Source: a bacterium MS4
GTDB taxonomy: Bacteria > Bacillota > Clostridia > Oscillospirales > Acutalibacteraceae
Length of the DNA: 64,000 nt
Direction: 5' to 3'
Assembly (NCBI GenBank): GCA_000752215.1
Contig: CCFG01000008.1
Span: 389,091-453,090 of the forward strand
Shown: in pieces, positions 1 to 8,835 of the stretch
How positions within the stretch are numbered: the first letter of the stretch is position 1
Layout: each line of letters starts with the position of its first letter
Position numbers and translations under genes: made by a program
Notes under the pieces: model-generated
What the model saw: only the letters and a program-made list of their open reading frames with translations
Databases searched by the model: none
Told to the model about the DNA's origin: nothing

Positions 1-136
1 GACATTTTTTAAGGATACGATTTACCCGTTGGCGAGACATGAACATTTTCTTTGCAATTTCATCCTGCGTCAAACCGGTTTTATAATAATAATAGGCTAC
101 TTTAACATATTCGCTATTTTGCTCCAGATCCGCCAT
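1..136 (-). CDS. SorC/DeoR-type sugar-responsive regulator, N-terminal part only
   Basis: The reverse strand from 136 reads 45 codons before leaving the window. It begins with about 13 residues and then a helix-turn-helix of the SorC/CggR type (residues about 14-43, with AYYYYKTGLTQDEIAKKM and SRQRVNRIL). Such proteins bind a phosphorylated sugar in a C-terminal domain that is not visible here. The ATG at 136 has AGGAAG about 8 bases upstream; an in-frame ATG at 157 lacks a comparable site. The gene diverges from the broken ATPase that follows. It is not especially close to the two SorC regulators at 17.9 and 63.2 kb. The family call is good; the ligand cannot be judged. Confidence 0.75.
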   Translation of the reverse strand, partial: MADLEQNSEYVKVAYYYYKTGLTQDEIAKKMFMSRQRVNRILKKC

Positions 137-245
137 TCTGCCACTTCCTAATAACATTTTCTAAAGTTTTAGTATATCACAAACTGAGCAAACGTTAAAC
201 ATTATTCATAAATAAAATTAAGAAATACAGCGTATTCAATGCGTG

Positions 246-605
246 CATGACTTAGGGCCGAACGGCTCGGGGAAAAGCACAATGGTTGGATGTATTACGG
301 GCTCTATTCCGATCAGTACGGCAAAATAGTTTTTCAGGGCCAGCAGATTTCGGGTAATAAGCCCCACCAGATTGCAAAAGCGGGTATTGCCCGGAGCTAC
401 CAGATCGTGCGGCGGCAATATGACGACGCTTCAGAATGCTATGGTCGGCACGTTTTGCAAACATTCCGACTATAAAGATGCCGAACAAATTGCGATGTCA
501 GCTTTAAAAACGGTTGGATTGGAAAATAAAAAGGACAGTGTTGCAAAAATACTGAATTTAGAAGAAAGAAAAAAGCTGGAAATCGTGAAAGCGCAATCCC
601 TTTTT
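246..605 (+). pseudogene. Decayed LivG/LivF-type ABC transporter ATPase fragment
   Basis: Three reading frames together give a branched-chain amino acid type ABC ATPase. A Walker A (GPNGSGKST) in the frame from 252 hits a stop near 330. A second frame from about 290 carries VFQGQQISGNKPHQIAKAGI and ARSYQIVRR, typical of the LivG loop. A third frame from about 420 carries MTTLQNAMVG and later ERKKLEIVKA, the stretch around the ABC signature. The N-terminal about 30 residues, the Walker B and the rest of the protein are missing. At least two frameshifts plus truncation at both ends make function very unlikely. No partner permease is visible in the window. Confidence 0.75.
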
Positions 606-690
606 GTGTGCCCGGGGGGTCAAATGCGAAAGGGAGAAAGGCTCAGGCGCGCTCGTTGCGGGAAACGTCTGACGAATAGGAAACAGGGGG

Positions 691-2841
691 TCAATCCGGC
701 CTGCTTTTGTATAGAACGTACCGGATAGCCCCATAGCTTATCTTTTCAGGCAGAGCTTCCTTGATGGGCTTTAGCCTGTCGCGTCCGAAGCGTTTTACGG
801 CTTCCGTAATCAACAGTTCCTCTTCTTTGGTTACAAACAGACGCGCGTCAATCTGCAGCCCGTTCTGAAGACAGCTCAGCAGATGCTTTTCCACAGTATC
901 TGGGGTAAGCCCGCGTTGCTTTGCGATTTCGTCAATATCAAGGCCGTCTTTATAAAGCCGGTAGCTTTCTTCCTTTGTATCACTGACGGCTTCCGACACT
1001 TTCCGCTCTTGCTTTTTTGGGGTGTCCGCGGAAATATTCCGGGGAACTTGAATATGGTTTTCTTCGACATACGTCTGAATGGCTTCTGTAAAGCAGCTTC
1101 CGAATTTTTTCAGTTTCACGCTGCCCACACCGGAAATTCTAAGCAGGCTTTCCTGGTCGACAGGATAGGCCCCGCACATTTCACTTAAAGTGGCGTCCGA
1201 AAAAATGACAAAAGGCGGGATGCTCTCCTTCTGCGCAAGGCGTGCGCGTATCCCGCGAAGAATTTCGAAAAGCTTCTCGTCCGGATGAACTGCGCTTCTT
1301 TGGGCGGAATCCTGCTTCCGGATGGCACGTTTTATGGAAACGGCAGTTCTTCCGCACAGGACATCCCGGGCTGAGGGCGTTAACTTCAGTATCGGATATT
1401 GATCCCCGCAAAGCCCGATATATCTTTCCGAAACCAGAAACGACAGGAGTTCCTTTATCGTCTCCGGGGAATATTCCTTCATGATACCAAAGGTACTGAG
1501 CCGGTCAAAGCCCATTTCCTTTATTTTTCGCGTGTTGCTGCCACGCAGCACGCCGGTGACCATCCCGCTCCCGAACCGCTCGCCCATGCGGACAATGCAC
1601 GACATGATTTTCTGTGATTCGACCGTGATGTCCGTGCTCTCAACCTGGCTGTTGCAGTTTCCGCAATTTTCACATTTGTTTTCTGCGTCCAGCTCTCCAA
1701 AATACTTCAGTATGTAAGAACGCAGGCATTTATCAGTATTGCAGTAATCAACCATATCATTCAGCTTTTGAAAACGGATCGCCTTATCGCTGTCATTTGC
1801 GCCGTTTTCAATCAGAAATTTAACCGTGACAATGTCGGATACGGAATAATAGAGAATACATTCGGCTCTTTCGCCGTCGCGTCCCGCTCTTCCTGCTTCC
1901 TGATAATAGTTTTCCACGCTTTGCGGCATGTTGTAGTGGATAACAAAGGAAATATTCGATTTGTCAATTCCCATGCCGAACGCATTGGTTGCAACCATCA
2001 GATTTACGCGGTCGTAGATGAAATCGTCCTGATTTTCGGTTCGTTCCGCTTCCGGCATTCCGGCGTGATATTTCACGGCCGGATGCCCGCTGCTTTTGAG
2101 CCTTTGACACAGGGAATCCACCGTTTTTCTTGTGGAAGCATAGATGATCCCGGATTTATTTTTGTGTTTGTCAAGGAACTTAAGAAGCGCGGCGGTTTTG
2201 TTCCGGGGCTTTTCCACTTCTAAATAAAGGTTTGCCCGGTCAAATCCGGTCGTCAGCGTAAAGGGCTGCCGCAGCTGTAAAAATCGGACGATGTCCGCCC
2301 GGACCTGCGGAGTTGCCGTCGCGGTAAAGGCTGCAACAACTGGGCGGGACGGCAGCAAGGCAATCATTTCCGCTATTTTTGTATAACTTGGCCTGAAATC
2401 ATGTCCCCACTGCGAGACGCAGTGGGCTTCGTCGACGGCGATCATGGAAACGTTAAGCTTTTCAAGCAGTTCGCAAAAGTTCTCGGTTTCCAATCTTTCA
2501 GGAGCCACATAGACGATTTTGTATCTTCCGTTTTCTGCATTCTCAAACACCGCATACTGCTGGCCGGACGAAAGCGCGCTGTTGATGTATGCCGCGGGGA
2601 TTCCCGACTGCGACAAAGCGTCGACCTGATCCTTCATGAGAGAGATAAGCGGAGATATTACAATCGTAATGCCGCGAAAAAGCAGCGACGGAATCTGATA
2701 GCACACCGATTTCCCCGCGCCTGTCGGCATAACAGCCATTACGTCCTCTCCGTGCAGTATTTTGTTAATAATTTCCTGTTGCCCGGGGCGGAACGCATCA
2801 TAGCCGAAATAACGTTTCAGCAGCGTCTGCGGATTATCCAT
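691..2841 (-). CDS. recQ: ATP-dependent DNA helicase RecQ
   Basis: 3'-5' DNA helicase of recombination and repair. From the ATG at 2841 the protein is about 716 residues. The order is: helicase core with Walker A (PTGAGKS, about residue 40), DEAH box followed by CVSQWGHDFRPSY, motif VI QEAGRAGRDG; a zinc-binding RQC region with CENCGNC; an HRDC domain (about 510-590); and a C-terminal helix-turn-helix-like tail common in Firmicute RecQs. An upstream in-frame extension to 2925 is possible, but the residues before MDNPQ do not look like RecQ and an AGGAG lies about 13 bases before 2841. It is the one housekeeping-like gene in the window and marks the left edge of the catabolic block. Confidence 0.95.
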   Translation of the reverse strand: MDNPQTLLKRYFGYDAFRPGQQEIINKILHGEDVMAVMPTGAGKSVCYQIPSLLFRGITIVISPLISLMKDQVDALSQSGIPAAYINSALSSGQQYAVFENAENGRYKIVYVAPERLETENFCELLEKLNVSMIAVDEAHCVSQWGHDFRPSYTKIAEMIALLPSRPVVAAFTATATPQVRADIVRFLQLRQPFTLTTGFDRANLYLEVEKPRNKTAALLKFLDKHKNKSGIIYASTRKTVDSLCQRLKSSGHPAVKYHAGMPEAERTENQDDFIYDRVNLMVATNAFGMGIDKSNISFVIHYNMPQSVENYYQEAGRAGRDGERAECILYYSVSDIVTVKFLIENGANDSDKAIRFQKLNDMVDYCNTDKCLRSYILKYFGELDAENKCENCGNCNSQVESTDITVESQKIMSCIVRMGERFGSGMVTGVLRGSNTRKIKEMGFDRLSTFGIMKEYSPETIKELLSFLVSERYIGLCGDQYPILKLTPSARDVLCGRTAVSIKRAIRKQDSAQRSAVHPDEKLFEILRGIRARLAQKESIPPFVIFSDATLSEMCGAYPVDQESLLRISGVGSVKLKKFGSCFTEAIQTYVEENHIQVPRNISADTPKKQERKVSEAVSDTKEESYRLYKDGLDIDEIAKQRGLTPDTVEKHLLSCLQNGLQIDARLFVTKEEELLITEAVKRFGRDRLKPIKEALPEKISYGAIRYVLYKSRPD

Positions 2842-3162
2842 TAAAAACTGATCACTCCTGTTTTTTTGAGCTGCCGATTGCCTTGACGAATTTGTCACAG
2901 CTGTTCTCAATACTATTAATTCCATTGTAATCCGGGTTCAAAACATTTTCAAGCATGGGAAAAGATGAAAGCTCACATTTCTCACAAATTCCGTTTTGTC
3001 CGGGCTGCGCGGCGCGCCATGTCTTCCGTCATGAATCGGACGACATATTTACCGATCACTGTTCCGCCCTGAGAACGGCACTAAAACTGTACATAATAGA
3101 AAGCACTTAGCTTTCAGATCGAAAAAGCCTTCAAGAACTGTTACAAATTTAATCAATATTAC
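2842..3162. other. Intergenic region between recQ and the PrpR-like gene
   Basis: About 320 bases between the divergently read recQ and PrpR-like genes. I see no coding region with a ribosome site and no clear terminator. It should hold the recQ promoter, which I could not place with confidence. Confidence 0.5.
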
Positions 3163-3190
3163 TTGATAACGCATAAGCCTGTGTTATAAT
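3163..3190 (+). promoter_or_regulatory. Sigma-A promoter of the PrpR-like gene
   Basis: TTGATA at 3163-3168 and TATAAT at 3185-3190 are separated by 16 bases. The start codon of the downstream gene is about 60 bases further on. Confidence 0.7.
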
Positions 3191-3250
3191 GTAACTACAA
3201 AACGACGGCTTGCACAATTGGAATATAGCAATAGGAAAGGATGAAGGTGA

Positions 3251-5011
3251 ATGCCGAAAATAAAAGTATTTATTGTAGTTCCTTATGAAGGACTCGGTGA
3301 ATTGACTTTCAATATAGCCAGACAGTATCCGATGTTTGATATCAGGACGGAGGTCGGCAACCTTGATCAGGGCGTAGAGGCTGCTGCGCGTGCGCAGCAG
3401 GACGGATATCAAATGATTATCTCCAGAGGCGGTACGGCCGAAATGATACAGGAAGCGGTTTCCATTCCGGTTATCAGTATTGATATTTCGGGTTACGATT
3501 ATATGCGTGTAATAGCGCTTACACATAATTTTTCCGGCAAAGCGGCCATAGTGGGATACCACAGCATTACGGAAGGCGCTCAGGCGATCAAGACCCTTCT
3601 GAGAAGCGAAATCGATATCTTTACAATTGACAATTCCAGAGAACTGCCGGGATTGCTGTCCGAACTGCGGCGGAGAGATTATCTGGTTATTGTGGGCGAC
3701 ACCATTACGGTAGAAAAAGCCAAGGAAATGAGCTTTAACGCAATTTTATTGACATCCGGTGAGGAAAGCGTTAAAAAAGCTTTCAACGATGCTTTGAAGA
3801 TCTATGAGTATATCCAAAAATACAGCCTGAAAACAGAGCTCCTTATGGAAACGCTCCGCCAAATTCCCCAGTACTGCGCTGTCTTCGATTGTACGGGCAA
3901 TATAGTGTATCAGAAGCTGCCGGAAGAAGATACCGAAAAAGTGGCGGCTGAATTGGCTGAATACTCAAAAATCGTGCTGAGCTCCGGAGAACAGCAGGCG
4001 CTGCTGGATTTGGGCGGTCATTACTGGAATGAAACCGGGACGAGGATTTACGCCGGCGGCAATCATCCGTATGCTGTGTTTTACCTTTCGAAATGTATCG
4101 ATCAGAAATCGGTGTTGAAAGGGATCACTGCCGAAAGCGTCCAGAATACCGCGGATTTTTCCATCACGGTATTTGGCAGAAGCAGTACTTATCTCAGGGA
4201 AACCTATGAAGAAGTACAAAAATTCAGCAAGCTCTGCGTTCCGATCCTTATTACCGGAGAAATCGGAACGGGGAAAGATGCTCTTGCAAAAATGATTCAC
4301 TCCATGAGCGTTAACCGTCAGCACCCCTTTATTACCATCGACGGTGAAATTGCGGACAGCGACAGCCTGAAAAACAGCCGCGCCCTCATTGATTCGGATC
4401 CTTCCTCAACACTTTATCTGAAGCAGCTTCAGGCGCTGAGCCTTCAGAACCAGCGGATTTTACTGGAAATGCTGGCTGCTCCGGATTTTACCCGTACGCA
4501 TTTGCTTTTAACGTCTGTATGTGAATCCCCGGAGACGATGATGGCAGCCGGTACTTTGTTAGAAGAGCTTGGCAAGCGGGTCGGCGAATACCGGATCCAT
4601 CTTCCCAGCTTGCGGGAAAGAAGCGGGGATATGAGGGACCTGACGAGCAATTATATTAATCTTGCCAATTCCCAGTACGGAAAACAAATTGTTGCCGTTG
4701 ACGATGGGGGATTGAAGCTTCTGACGGATTTCCATTGGGTAACCAATCTTGACCAACTGCAGCGTATTGTTTTCAAGCTGGTCATGGAAGCCGAAGAGCC
4801 TTATATCAGTGCGGAAAGCGTCTCCGAAGTGTTGAAAGCGGAAACCGATCTGCAGCCCGTACACAAGAATGTATCGGATAAAACTTTAGATGAACAGATA
4901 CAGGATATCATCCGGAACGTGATGAATGAAGAGAATGGGAATTTAACACGCGTGTCCAACCGGCTTGGGGTCAGCCGCACTACGATCTGGAGACGTATGA
5001 AAAATGAATGA
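3251..5011 (+). CDS. PrpR-family regulator with degenerate AAA+ domain
   Basis: 586-residue regulator built like a sigma-54 activator. Residues 1-180 form a PrpR N-terminal sensory domain (ligand pocket type seen in propionate and sugar-acid regulators); about 195-285 is PAS-like; about 310-520 is an AAA+ module; 560-584 is a Fis-type helix-turn-helix (LTRVSNRLGVSRTTIWRR). Walker A is present (GEIGTGKD, 336-343). The sigma-54 contact loop GAFTGA is absent, and the Walker B stretch reads STLYLKQL instead of the usual hydrophobic-DE pattern. ATP hydrolysis and sigma-54 activation therefore look lost. No -24/-12 promoter is visible downstream, while a sigma-A promoter with an inverted repeat is. 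It probably acts as a ligand-responsive DNA-binding regulator of the sugar-acid operon that follows. Confidence 0.85.
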   Translation: MPKIKVFIVVPYEGLGELTFNIARQYPMFDIRTEVGNLDQGVEAAARAQQDGYQMIISRGGTAEMIQEAVSIPVISIDISGYDYMRVIALTHNFSGKAAIVGYHSITEGAQAIKTLLRSEIDIFTIDNSRELPGLLSELRRRDYLVIVGDTITVEKAKEMSFNAILLTSGEESVKKAFNDALKIYEYIQKYSLKTELLMETLRQIPQYCAVFDCTGNIVYQKLPEEDTEKVAAELAEYSKIVLSSGEQQALLDLGGHYWNETGTRIYAGGNHPYAVFYLSKCIDQKSVLKGITAESVQNTADFSITVFGRSSTYLRETYEEVQKFSKLCVPILITGEIGTGKDALAKMIHSMSVNRQHPFITIDGEIADSDSLKNSRALIDSDPSSTLYLKQLQALSLQNQRILLEMLAAPDFTRTHLLLTSVCESPETMMAAGTLLEELGKRVGEYRIHLPSLRERSGDMRDLTSNYINLANSQYGKQIVAVDDGGLKLLTDFHWVTNLDQLQRIVFKLVMEAEEPYISAESVSEVLKAETDLQPVHKNVSDKTLDEQIQDIIRNVMNEENGNLTRVSNRLGVSRTTIWRRMKNE

Positions 5012-5066
5012 AGCGAAGAGAATAGTAAAAATGAAACAAATTTAAGTTAGCGTTCCTACCTTTACA

Positions 5067-5107
5067 AAAAATCCAGATGCAATTTGAAACTTGCGTCTGG
5101 ATTTTTT
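5067..5107 (+). terminator. Rho-independent terminator after the PrpR-like gene
   Basis: A stem of about 14 bp (arms about 5068-5082 and 5091-5104, one G-U pair) closes on a short loop and runs into TTTTTT. The loop holds TTTGAAAC, which matches the half-site of the operator further downstream. Confidence 0.8.
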
Positions 5108-5128
5108 ATCATTATTTATAAAAAACTA

Positions 5129-5157
5129 TTGCAATTTAAAATATATCATACTATAAT
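5129..5157 (+). promoter_or_regulatory. Sigma-A promoter of the sugar-acid operon
   Basis: TTGCAA at 5129-5134 and TATAAT at 5152-5157 are 17 bases apart. The start codon at 5308 leaves a leader of about 145 bases with no recognised riboswitch. Confidence 0.7.
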
Positions 5158-5198
5158 TTGAAACAGAAAGTAAATGGTATAGAATAATTTGTTTCAAA
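5157..5198. promoter_or_regulatory. Inverted-repeat operator candidate for the PrpR-like regulator
   Basis: TTTGAAACA at 5157-5165 and its perfect reverse complement TGTTTCAAA at 5190-5198 flank 24 bases. The left arm starts on the last base of the -10 box, so binding should interfere with or reshape transcription start. Related half-sites lie at about 5033-5038 (TGAAAC) and 5083-5090 (TTTGAAAC). Assignment to the adjacent PrpR-like protein is inference from position. Confidence 0.55.
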
Positions 5199-5307
5199 AT
5201 GGAATGGTTGATGATGGGAGGAATATAGGGGTCAGCAACAAATTGAAATTCAATTTTTACGAAATTCAGAAGTCAATAGGGTACTGAAAGCAAAAAGGAT
5301 TGATGAA

Positions 5308-6582
5308 ATGATTATCATTATTGCGGATGATTTAACCGGCGCCAATGATACCGGTGTACAGTTTCAGAAAAACGGATTTTCCACAATGGTTCAAACGGAA
5401 TACAACGATGTGCAGAGCGAATATCTGCAATGCTGCGATTGCTATGACGCCCTTTCCATTAATGTAAACAGTCGGCAGCTGCCTCCGGAGGAAGCATACA
5501 GACGCGTTTACAATCTTACCAGACAGATCAGGGAAATCCCCACGGAATACGTCTATAAAAAAATCGATTCCCTGCTTCGGGGGAATCCCGCGGCGGAACT
5601 GGACGCAGTGATGGACGCGCTGGGGGCCGAAACGGCGCTTGTTGTGCCGAGCTTTCCTGAAAACGGCAGGCAGCTTGTCAATGGAATCATGGTAACGCAG
5701 GATGACCGGATCAATGTGGAAAAGATTTTCAGGGAAGGATCGAAACGTTCCACTTTTAAGCTTTCCTTGGAGGAAATCGGGAAGGGCCCGGAAAGTTTAA
5801 AACAGCTGATGAAACGGAAACAAAAGGAAGGTTTTCAGATTTTTATTGCGGACGCTACTTCCGATTTGGAATTGGAAACGATCAAAAACGCTGCCAAACC
5901 GATCGACAGAAAAATGATTTTTTGCGGAAGCGCCGGCTTCGCAAAACAGCTCAGCAACGAAAAAAGATTCCAGAAAGAGCTTGTTACGAGTGAAAAATCC
6001 GAAAATGCGGTTCTTGTAGTTGCCGGTTCCAGAAGGAAAGAGACCGCTGTTCAGCTTCAGCAGATTTCAGAAGCTTTTTTGACACCGATCGTCAAAATTG
6101 ATGTTTCCAAGGTTGAAAACGGAGGCCGGTCATACAGCGAGGAAATTACAAGATGTACCGATCAAATCCTGCAGACGGTGCAGGAAGGCCATAAGCTGAT
6201 TCTTCTGGCGGTAAGCAGCCTGTTTTCTGAAACACAGGAAAAACCAAAACCGGAAAACAAAGATCCTGAGGCGGTCAATATTGCCGCGGCGCTGGGGGAA
6301 ACGGTGGAAAAAATATACCGGAAGATCCGGCTTCGTGCGGTGGTGTCGACAGGGGGAGATACCTCCTTGCAGATATGCAGGGCGTTTCGTTCAAAAGGGA
6401 TCGAGCTGTGCGATGAGATTGCGGCGGGAATTCCGGTTGGACGGATGGTAGGAGGAGAAGCCGACGGAATGGTGATTATCACGAAATCCGGCGGGTTTGG
6501 AAACGGAGATGCCCTGATCCAGGTTGTTAATTACCTTGACGATAATCGGAATGAAAATGAAAGGAGACTTTACGGTGGTTAA
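5308..6582 (+). CDS. Four-carbon acid sugar kinase family protein (DUF1537; OtnK/DtnK-like)
   Basis: 424-residue kinase. It starts with the family hallmark ADDLTGANDTG (about residues 6-16) and ends with the nucleotide-binding features STGGDT and a GGFGNGDAL-like motif. Known members phosphorylate four-carbon sugar acids such as D-threonate, D-erythronate or 3-oxo-tetronate. The next genes include PdxA2, and DtnK plus PdxA2 is the established route from D-threonate or D-erythronate through the 4-phosphate to dihydroxyacetone phosphate. Start ATG has AAGGA 9 bases upstream. First gene of an eight-gene operon; its end overlaps the next start by 8 bases. The exact substrate is not shown by sequence. 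Confidence 0.85.
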   Translation: MIIIIADDLTGANDTGVQFQKNGFSTMVQTEYNDVQSEYLQCCDCYDALSINVNSRQLPPEEAYRRVYNLTRQIREIPTEYVYKKIDSLLRGNPAAELDAVMDALGAETALVVPSFPENGRQLVNGIMVTQDDRINVEKIFREGSKRSTFKLSLEEIGKGPESLKQLMKRKQKEGFQIFIADATSDLELETIKNAAKPIDRKMIFCGSAGFAKQLSNEKRFQKELVTSEKSENAVLVVAGSRRKETAVQLQQISEAFLTPIVKIDVSKVENGGRSYSEEITRCTDQILQTVQEGHKLILLAVSSLFSETQEKPKPENKDPEAVNIAAALGETVEKIYRKIRLRAVVSTGGDTSLQICRAFRSKGIELCDEIAAGIPVGRMVGGEADGMVIITKSGGFGNGDALIQVVNYLDDNRNENERRLYGG

Positions 6583-7729
6583 TTACAAAATGAAAATGCC
6601 GTCCTGCGTATATGGAGGAGTGGGCAGCGTACATAAGCTTTCGGAGATGGTCGCTGCGGAAAATGCGAAGGAGGTTCTGGTTTTTACTGACAAAGGAGTC
6701 CGAGATTCCGGAGTGACGGATTTTGCCCTGAAGGTTCTGGATCAGTGCGGAGTAAAATACCGGGTCATCGATGATCTGGTCCCGGAACCGAGCGTAGATG
6801 ACGTGCAGAAGGTGATTGATGAGACACAGGACATGCACTGCGATCTGATCATCGCGGTGGGCGGCGGAAGCACAATGGACGCGGCAAAGCTGGTGTCCAT
6901 ACTGAAAGGCTCTGAATACCGGGTCGGCGATCTGGTAAAGGACCCATCACTCGCAGTAAAAAAAATCCGGACGGTCATGGTGCCGACGACCTGCGGGACG
7001 GGTTCGGAAGCGACCTGCAATGCCATCGTAGCGCTACCCGAGGAAAAACTGAAGGTCGGCATTGTAAATGACGGGATGATTCCCGACTATGTAATTCTCG
7101 ATCCCGATCTGATTGCGAAGCTGCCCCGAAAAATCATTGCGTCCAGCGGCATCGATGCCTTGGCGCATTGTGTGGAATGCTACACCTCCAACAAGGCGAA
7201 CCGGTTCAGCGACGCGTTTGCTCTGGAAGGCGCGAGGCTGATTTTCGGCAGTATCCGCAGAGCCTATTCGGACCCGGACGACAGCGAAGCAAAAGCCAAT
7301 ATGCTGGTCGGGGCGTTCTATGGGGGAGTGGCGATCACCTCCTCCGGTACGACGGCGGTTCACGCGCTGTCCTATCCGCTGGGGGGAACGTATCATATCG
7401 CACACGGCGTGTCCAACGCCATCCTGCTTGCCCCGGTCATGAACTGTAACCTTCTGGACTGCGCAGACCGGCTGGCGGATATCTGTGAGGCCGTGGAGCC
7501 GGACTTTCCGGGAGAAACGGAAACCCGGAAGGCAAGGCATCTCATTGATCTGATCGAAGAGATCTGCAGGTTTACGGAAATCCCGAAGACACTCGGCAGC
7601 TTTGGGGTTCCGGTAGAGGACCTTGAGTTTTTGGTAGCAGCGGGCAGTCAGGTTACCCGCTTACTGAATAATAACCGGAAAAAACTCAGTCTTGACGATA
7701 TCAGAAACATCTATCGGCAGGTGCTGTAG
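6575..7729 (+). CDS. Iron-containing alcohol dehydrogenase (group III)
   Basis: About 384 residues from a GTG start at 6575, chosen because AAGGAG lies 8 bases upstream; longer in-frame starts inside the previous gene lack one. The NAD-binding GGGS motif (VGGGSTMDAAK), the TTCGTGSE loop and the metal ligands of the family are visible: the D-x3-H in SGIDALAHC, and two further histidines around AVHALSYPLGG and IAHGVSN. The likely role is oxidation or reduction of a sugar acid or an aldehyde intermediate in this operon. Overlap with the kinase gene suggests translational coupling. Confidence 0.88.
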   Translation: MVNYKMKMPSCVYGGVGSVHKLSEMVAAENAKEVLVFTDKGVRDSGVTDFALKVLDQCGVKYRVIDDLVPEPSVDDVQKVIDETQDMHCDLIIAVGGGSTMDAAKLVSILKGSEYRVGDLVKDPSLAVKKIRTVMVPTTCGTGSEATCNAIVALPEEKLKVGIVNDGMIPDYVILDPDLIAKLPRKIIASSGIDALAHCVECYTSNKANRFSDAFALEGARLIFGSIRRAYSDPDDSEAKANMLVGAFYGGVAITSSGTTAVHALSYPLGGTYHIAHGVSNAILLAPVMNCNLLDCADRLADICEAVEPDFPGETETRKARHLIDLIEEICRFTEIPKTLGSFGVPVEDLEFLVAAGSQVTRLLNNNRKKLSLDDIRNIYRQVL

Positions 7730-7748
7730 TGTGAAAGGACGGAGAAAA

Positions 7749-8789
7749 ATGAGCAGCCTTCCGATTTTGGGAATTACCATGGGCGACCTGTCCGGAATCG
7801 GGCCGGAAATAACGGTAAAAGCCCTTATGAATGAAAAACTGTATGGCATCTGCCGCCCCATCATCATCGGAGACGCCGAAGTGATGAAAAAAGCGGTCGG
7901 GATCGTCGGTACCGGACAAATCACGGTCCATCCTGTTTCGAGGGTGGAGGATTCCCGTTTCCAATTCGGTACGATGGACGTTTACGATTTACATAATGTG
8001 CAAACAGAAAAGCTGGAATACGGCAAGGTTTCCGCTATGTCGGGCGGGGCGGCGTTCGAGTGCGTCAAAAAGGCCATTGAGCTCGCCCTGTCCCATGAGG
8101 TGGACGCGACCGTTACCAACCCTCTGAACAAGGAAGCCATGAACCTTGCGGGCTTCCACTATTCCGGGCATACGGAAATTTACGCGGAGCTTACGGGTAC
8201 CCGGGATTACGCCATGATGCTGGCGGACGGCGATTTGCGCGTCGCACACGTGTCCACTCATGTGTCGCTGCGCACCGCCTGCGACCGGGTGAAAAAGGAC
8301 CGGGTTTACCATGTGATTCGGCTGGCTGACAGCGCCTGCCGGAAATTCGGGATCGAAAAGCCGCGGATCGCCGTAGCCGGTCTGAATCCCCACGCCGGGG
8401 AAAACGGGATGTTTGGCAGCGAGGAAACAGAAGAAATTCTGCCGGCGATCCGCCAGGCCGTTTCAGAAGGGATCAATGCCGACGGGCCCCTCCCGCCGGA
8501 CACGGTGTTTTCGAAGGCACGGGGCGGATGGTACGACATTGTGGTGGTGATGTACCATGACCAGGGGCATATCCCTCTGAAGGTTCTGGGCTTTGTTTAC
8601 GACCGCGACGCCGGGAAATGGAAATCCGTCAGAGGGGTGAATATCACCCTTGGACTGCCGATTATCCGGACCTCTGTCGACCACGGAACGGCTTTCGATC
8701 AGGCGGGCAAGGGGACCGCGAGCGAGTTGAGCCTGATCAACGCAATCGAATACGCCGTACGGCTGACCGGGAAAGGACCGGCCCTGTAA
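7749..8789 (+). CDS. PdxA-family 4-phosphate dehydrogenase (PdxA2-like)
   Basis: 346 residues from ATG 7749 (GGAG just upstream; a 7692 start would lie inside the previous gene). The family motifs are GITMGDLSGIGPE at the start, HYSGHTEIYAELTG with a metal-binding histidine, THVSLRTA, and MYHDQGHIPLK near the C-terminus. Biosynthetic PdxA acts on 4-hydroxythreonine 4-phosphate in vitamin B6 synthesis. Paralogues called PdxA2 sit next to DUF1537 kinases and oxidise and decarboxylate D-threonate or D-erythronate 4-phosphate to dihydroxyacetone phosphate. The neighbours here favour the catabolic role. Confidence 0.88.
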   Translation: MSSLPILGITMGDLSGIGPEITVKALMNEKLYGICRPIIIGDAEVMKKAVGIVGTGQITVHPVSRVEDSRFQFGTMDVYDLHNVQTEKLEYGKVSAMSGGAAFECVKKAIELALSHEVDATVTNPLNKEAMNLAGFHYSGHTEIYAELTGTRDYAMMLADGDLRVAHVSTHVSLRTACDRVKKDRVYHVIRLADSACRKFGIEKPRIAVAGLNPHAGENGMFGSEETEEILPAIRQAVSEGINADGPLPPDTVFSKARGGWYDIVVVMYHDQGHIPLKVLGFVYDRDAGKWKSVRGVNITLGLPIIRTSVDHGTAFDQAGKGTASELSLINAIEYAVRLTGKGPAL

Positions 8790-8835
8790 ACGGTTGTCAT
8801 AAAATAGAGATTCAAAACAATGGAGGAGTAAATCG

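Noticed and set aside
3251-5307. Sigma-54 control of the sugar-acid operon
   Set aside because: The regulator lacks GAFTGA and no -24/-12 element is present; a sigma-A promoter is.
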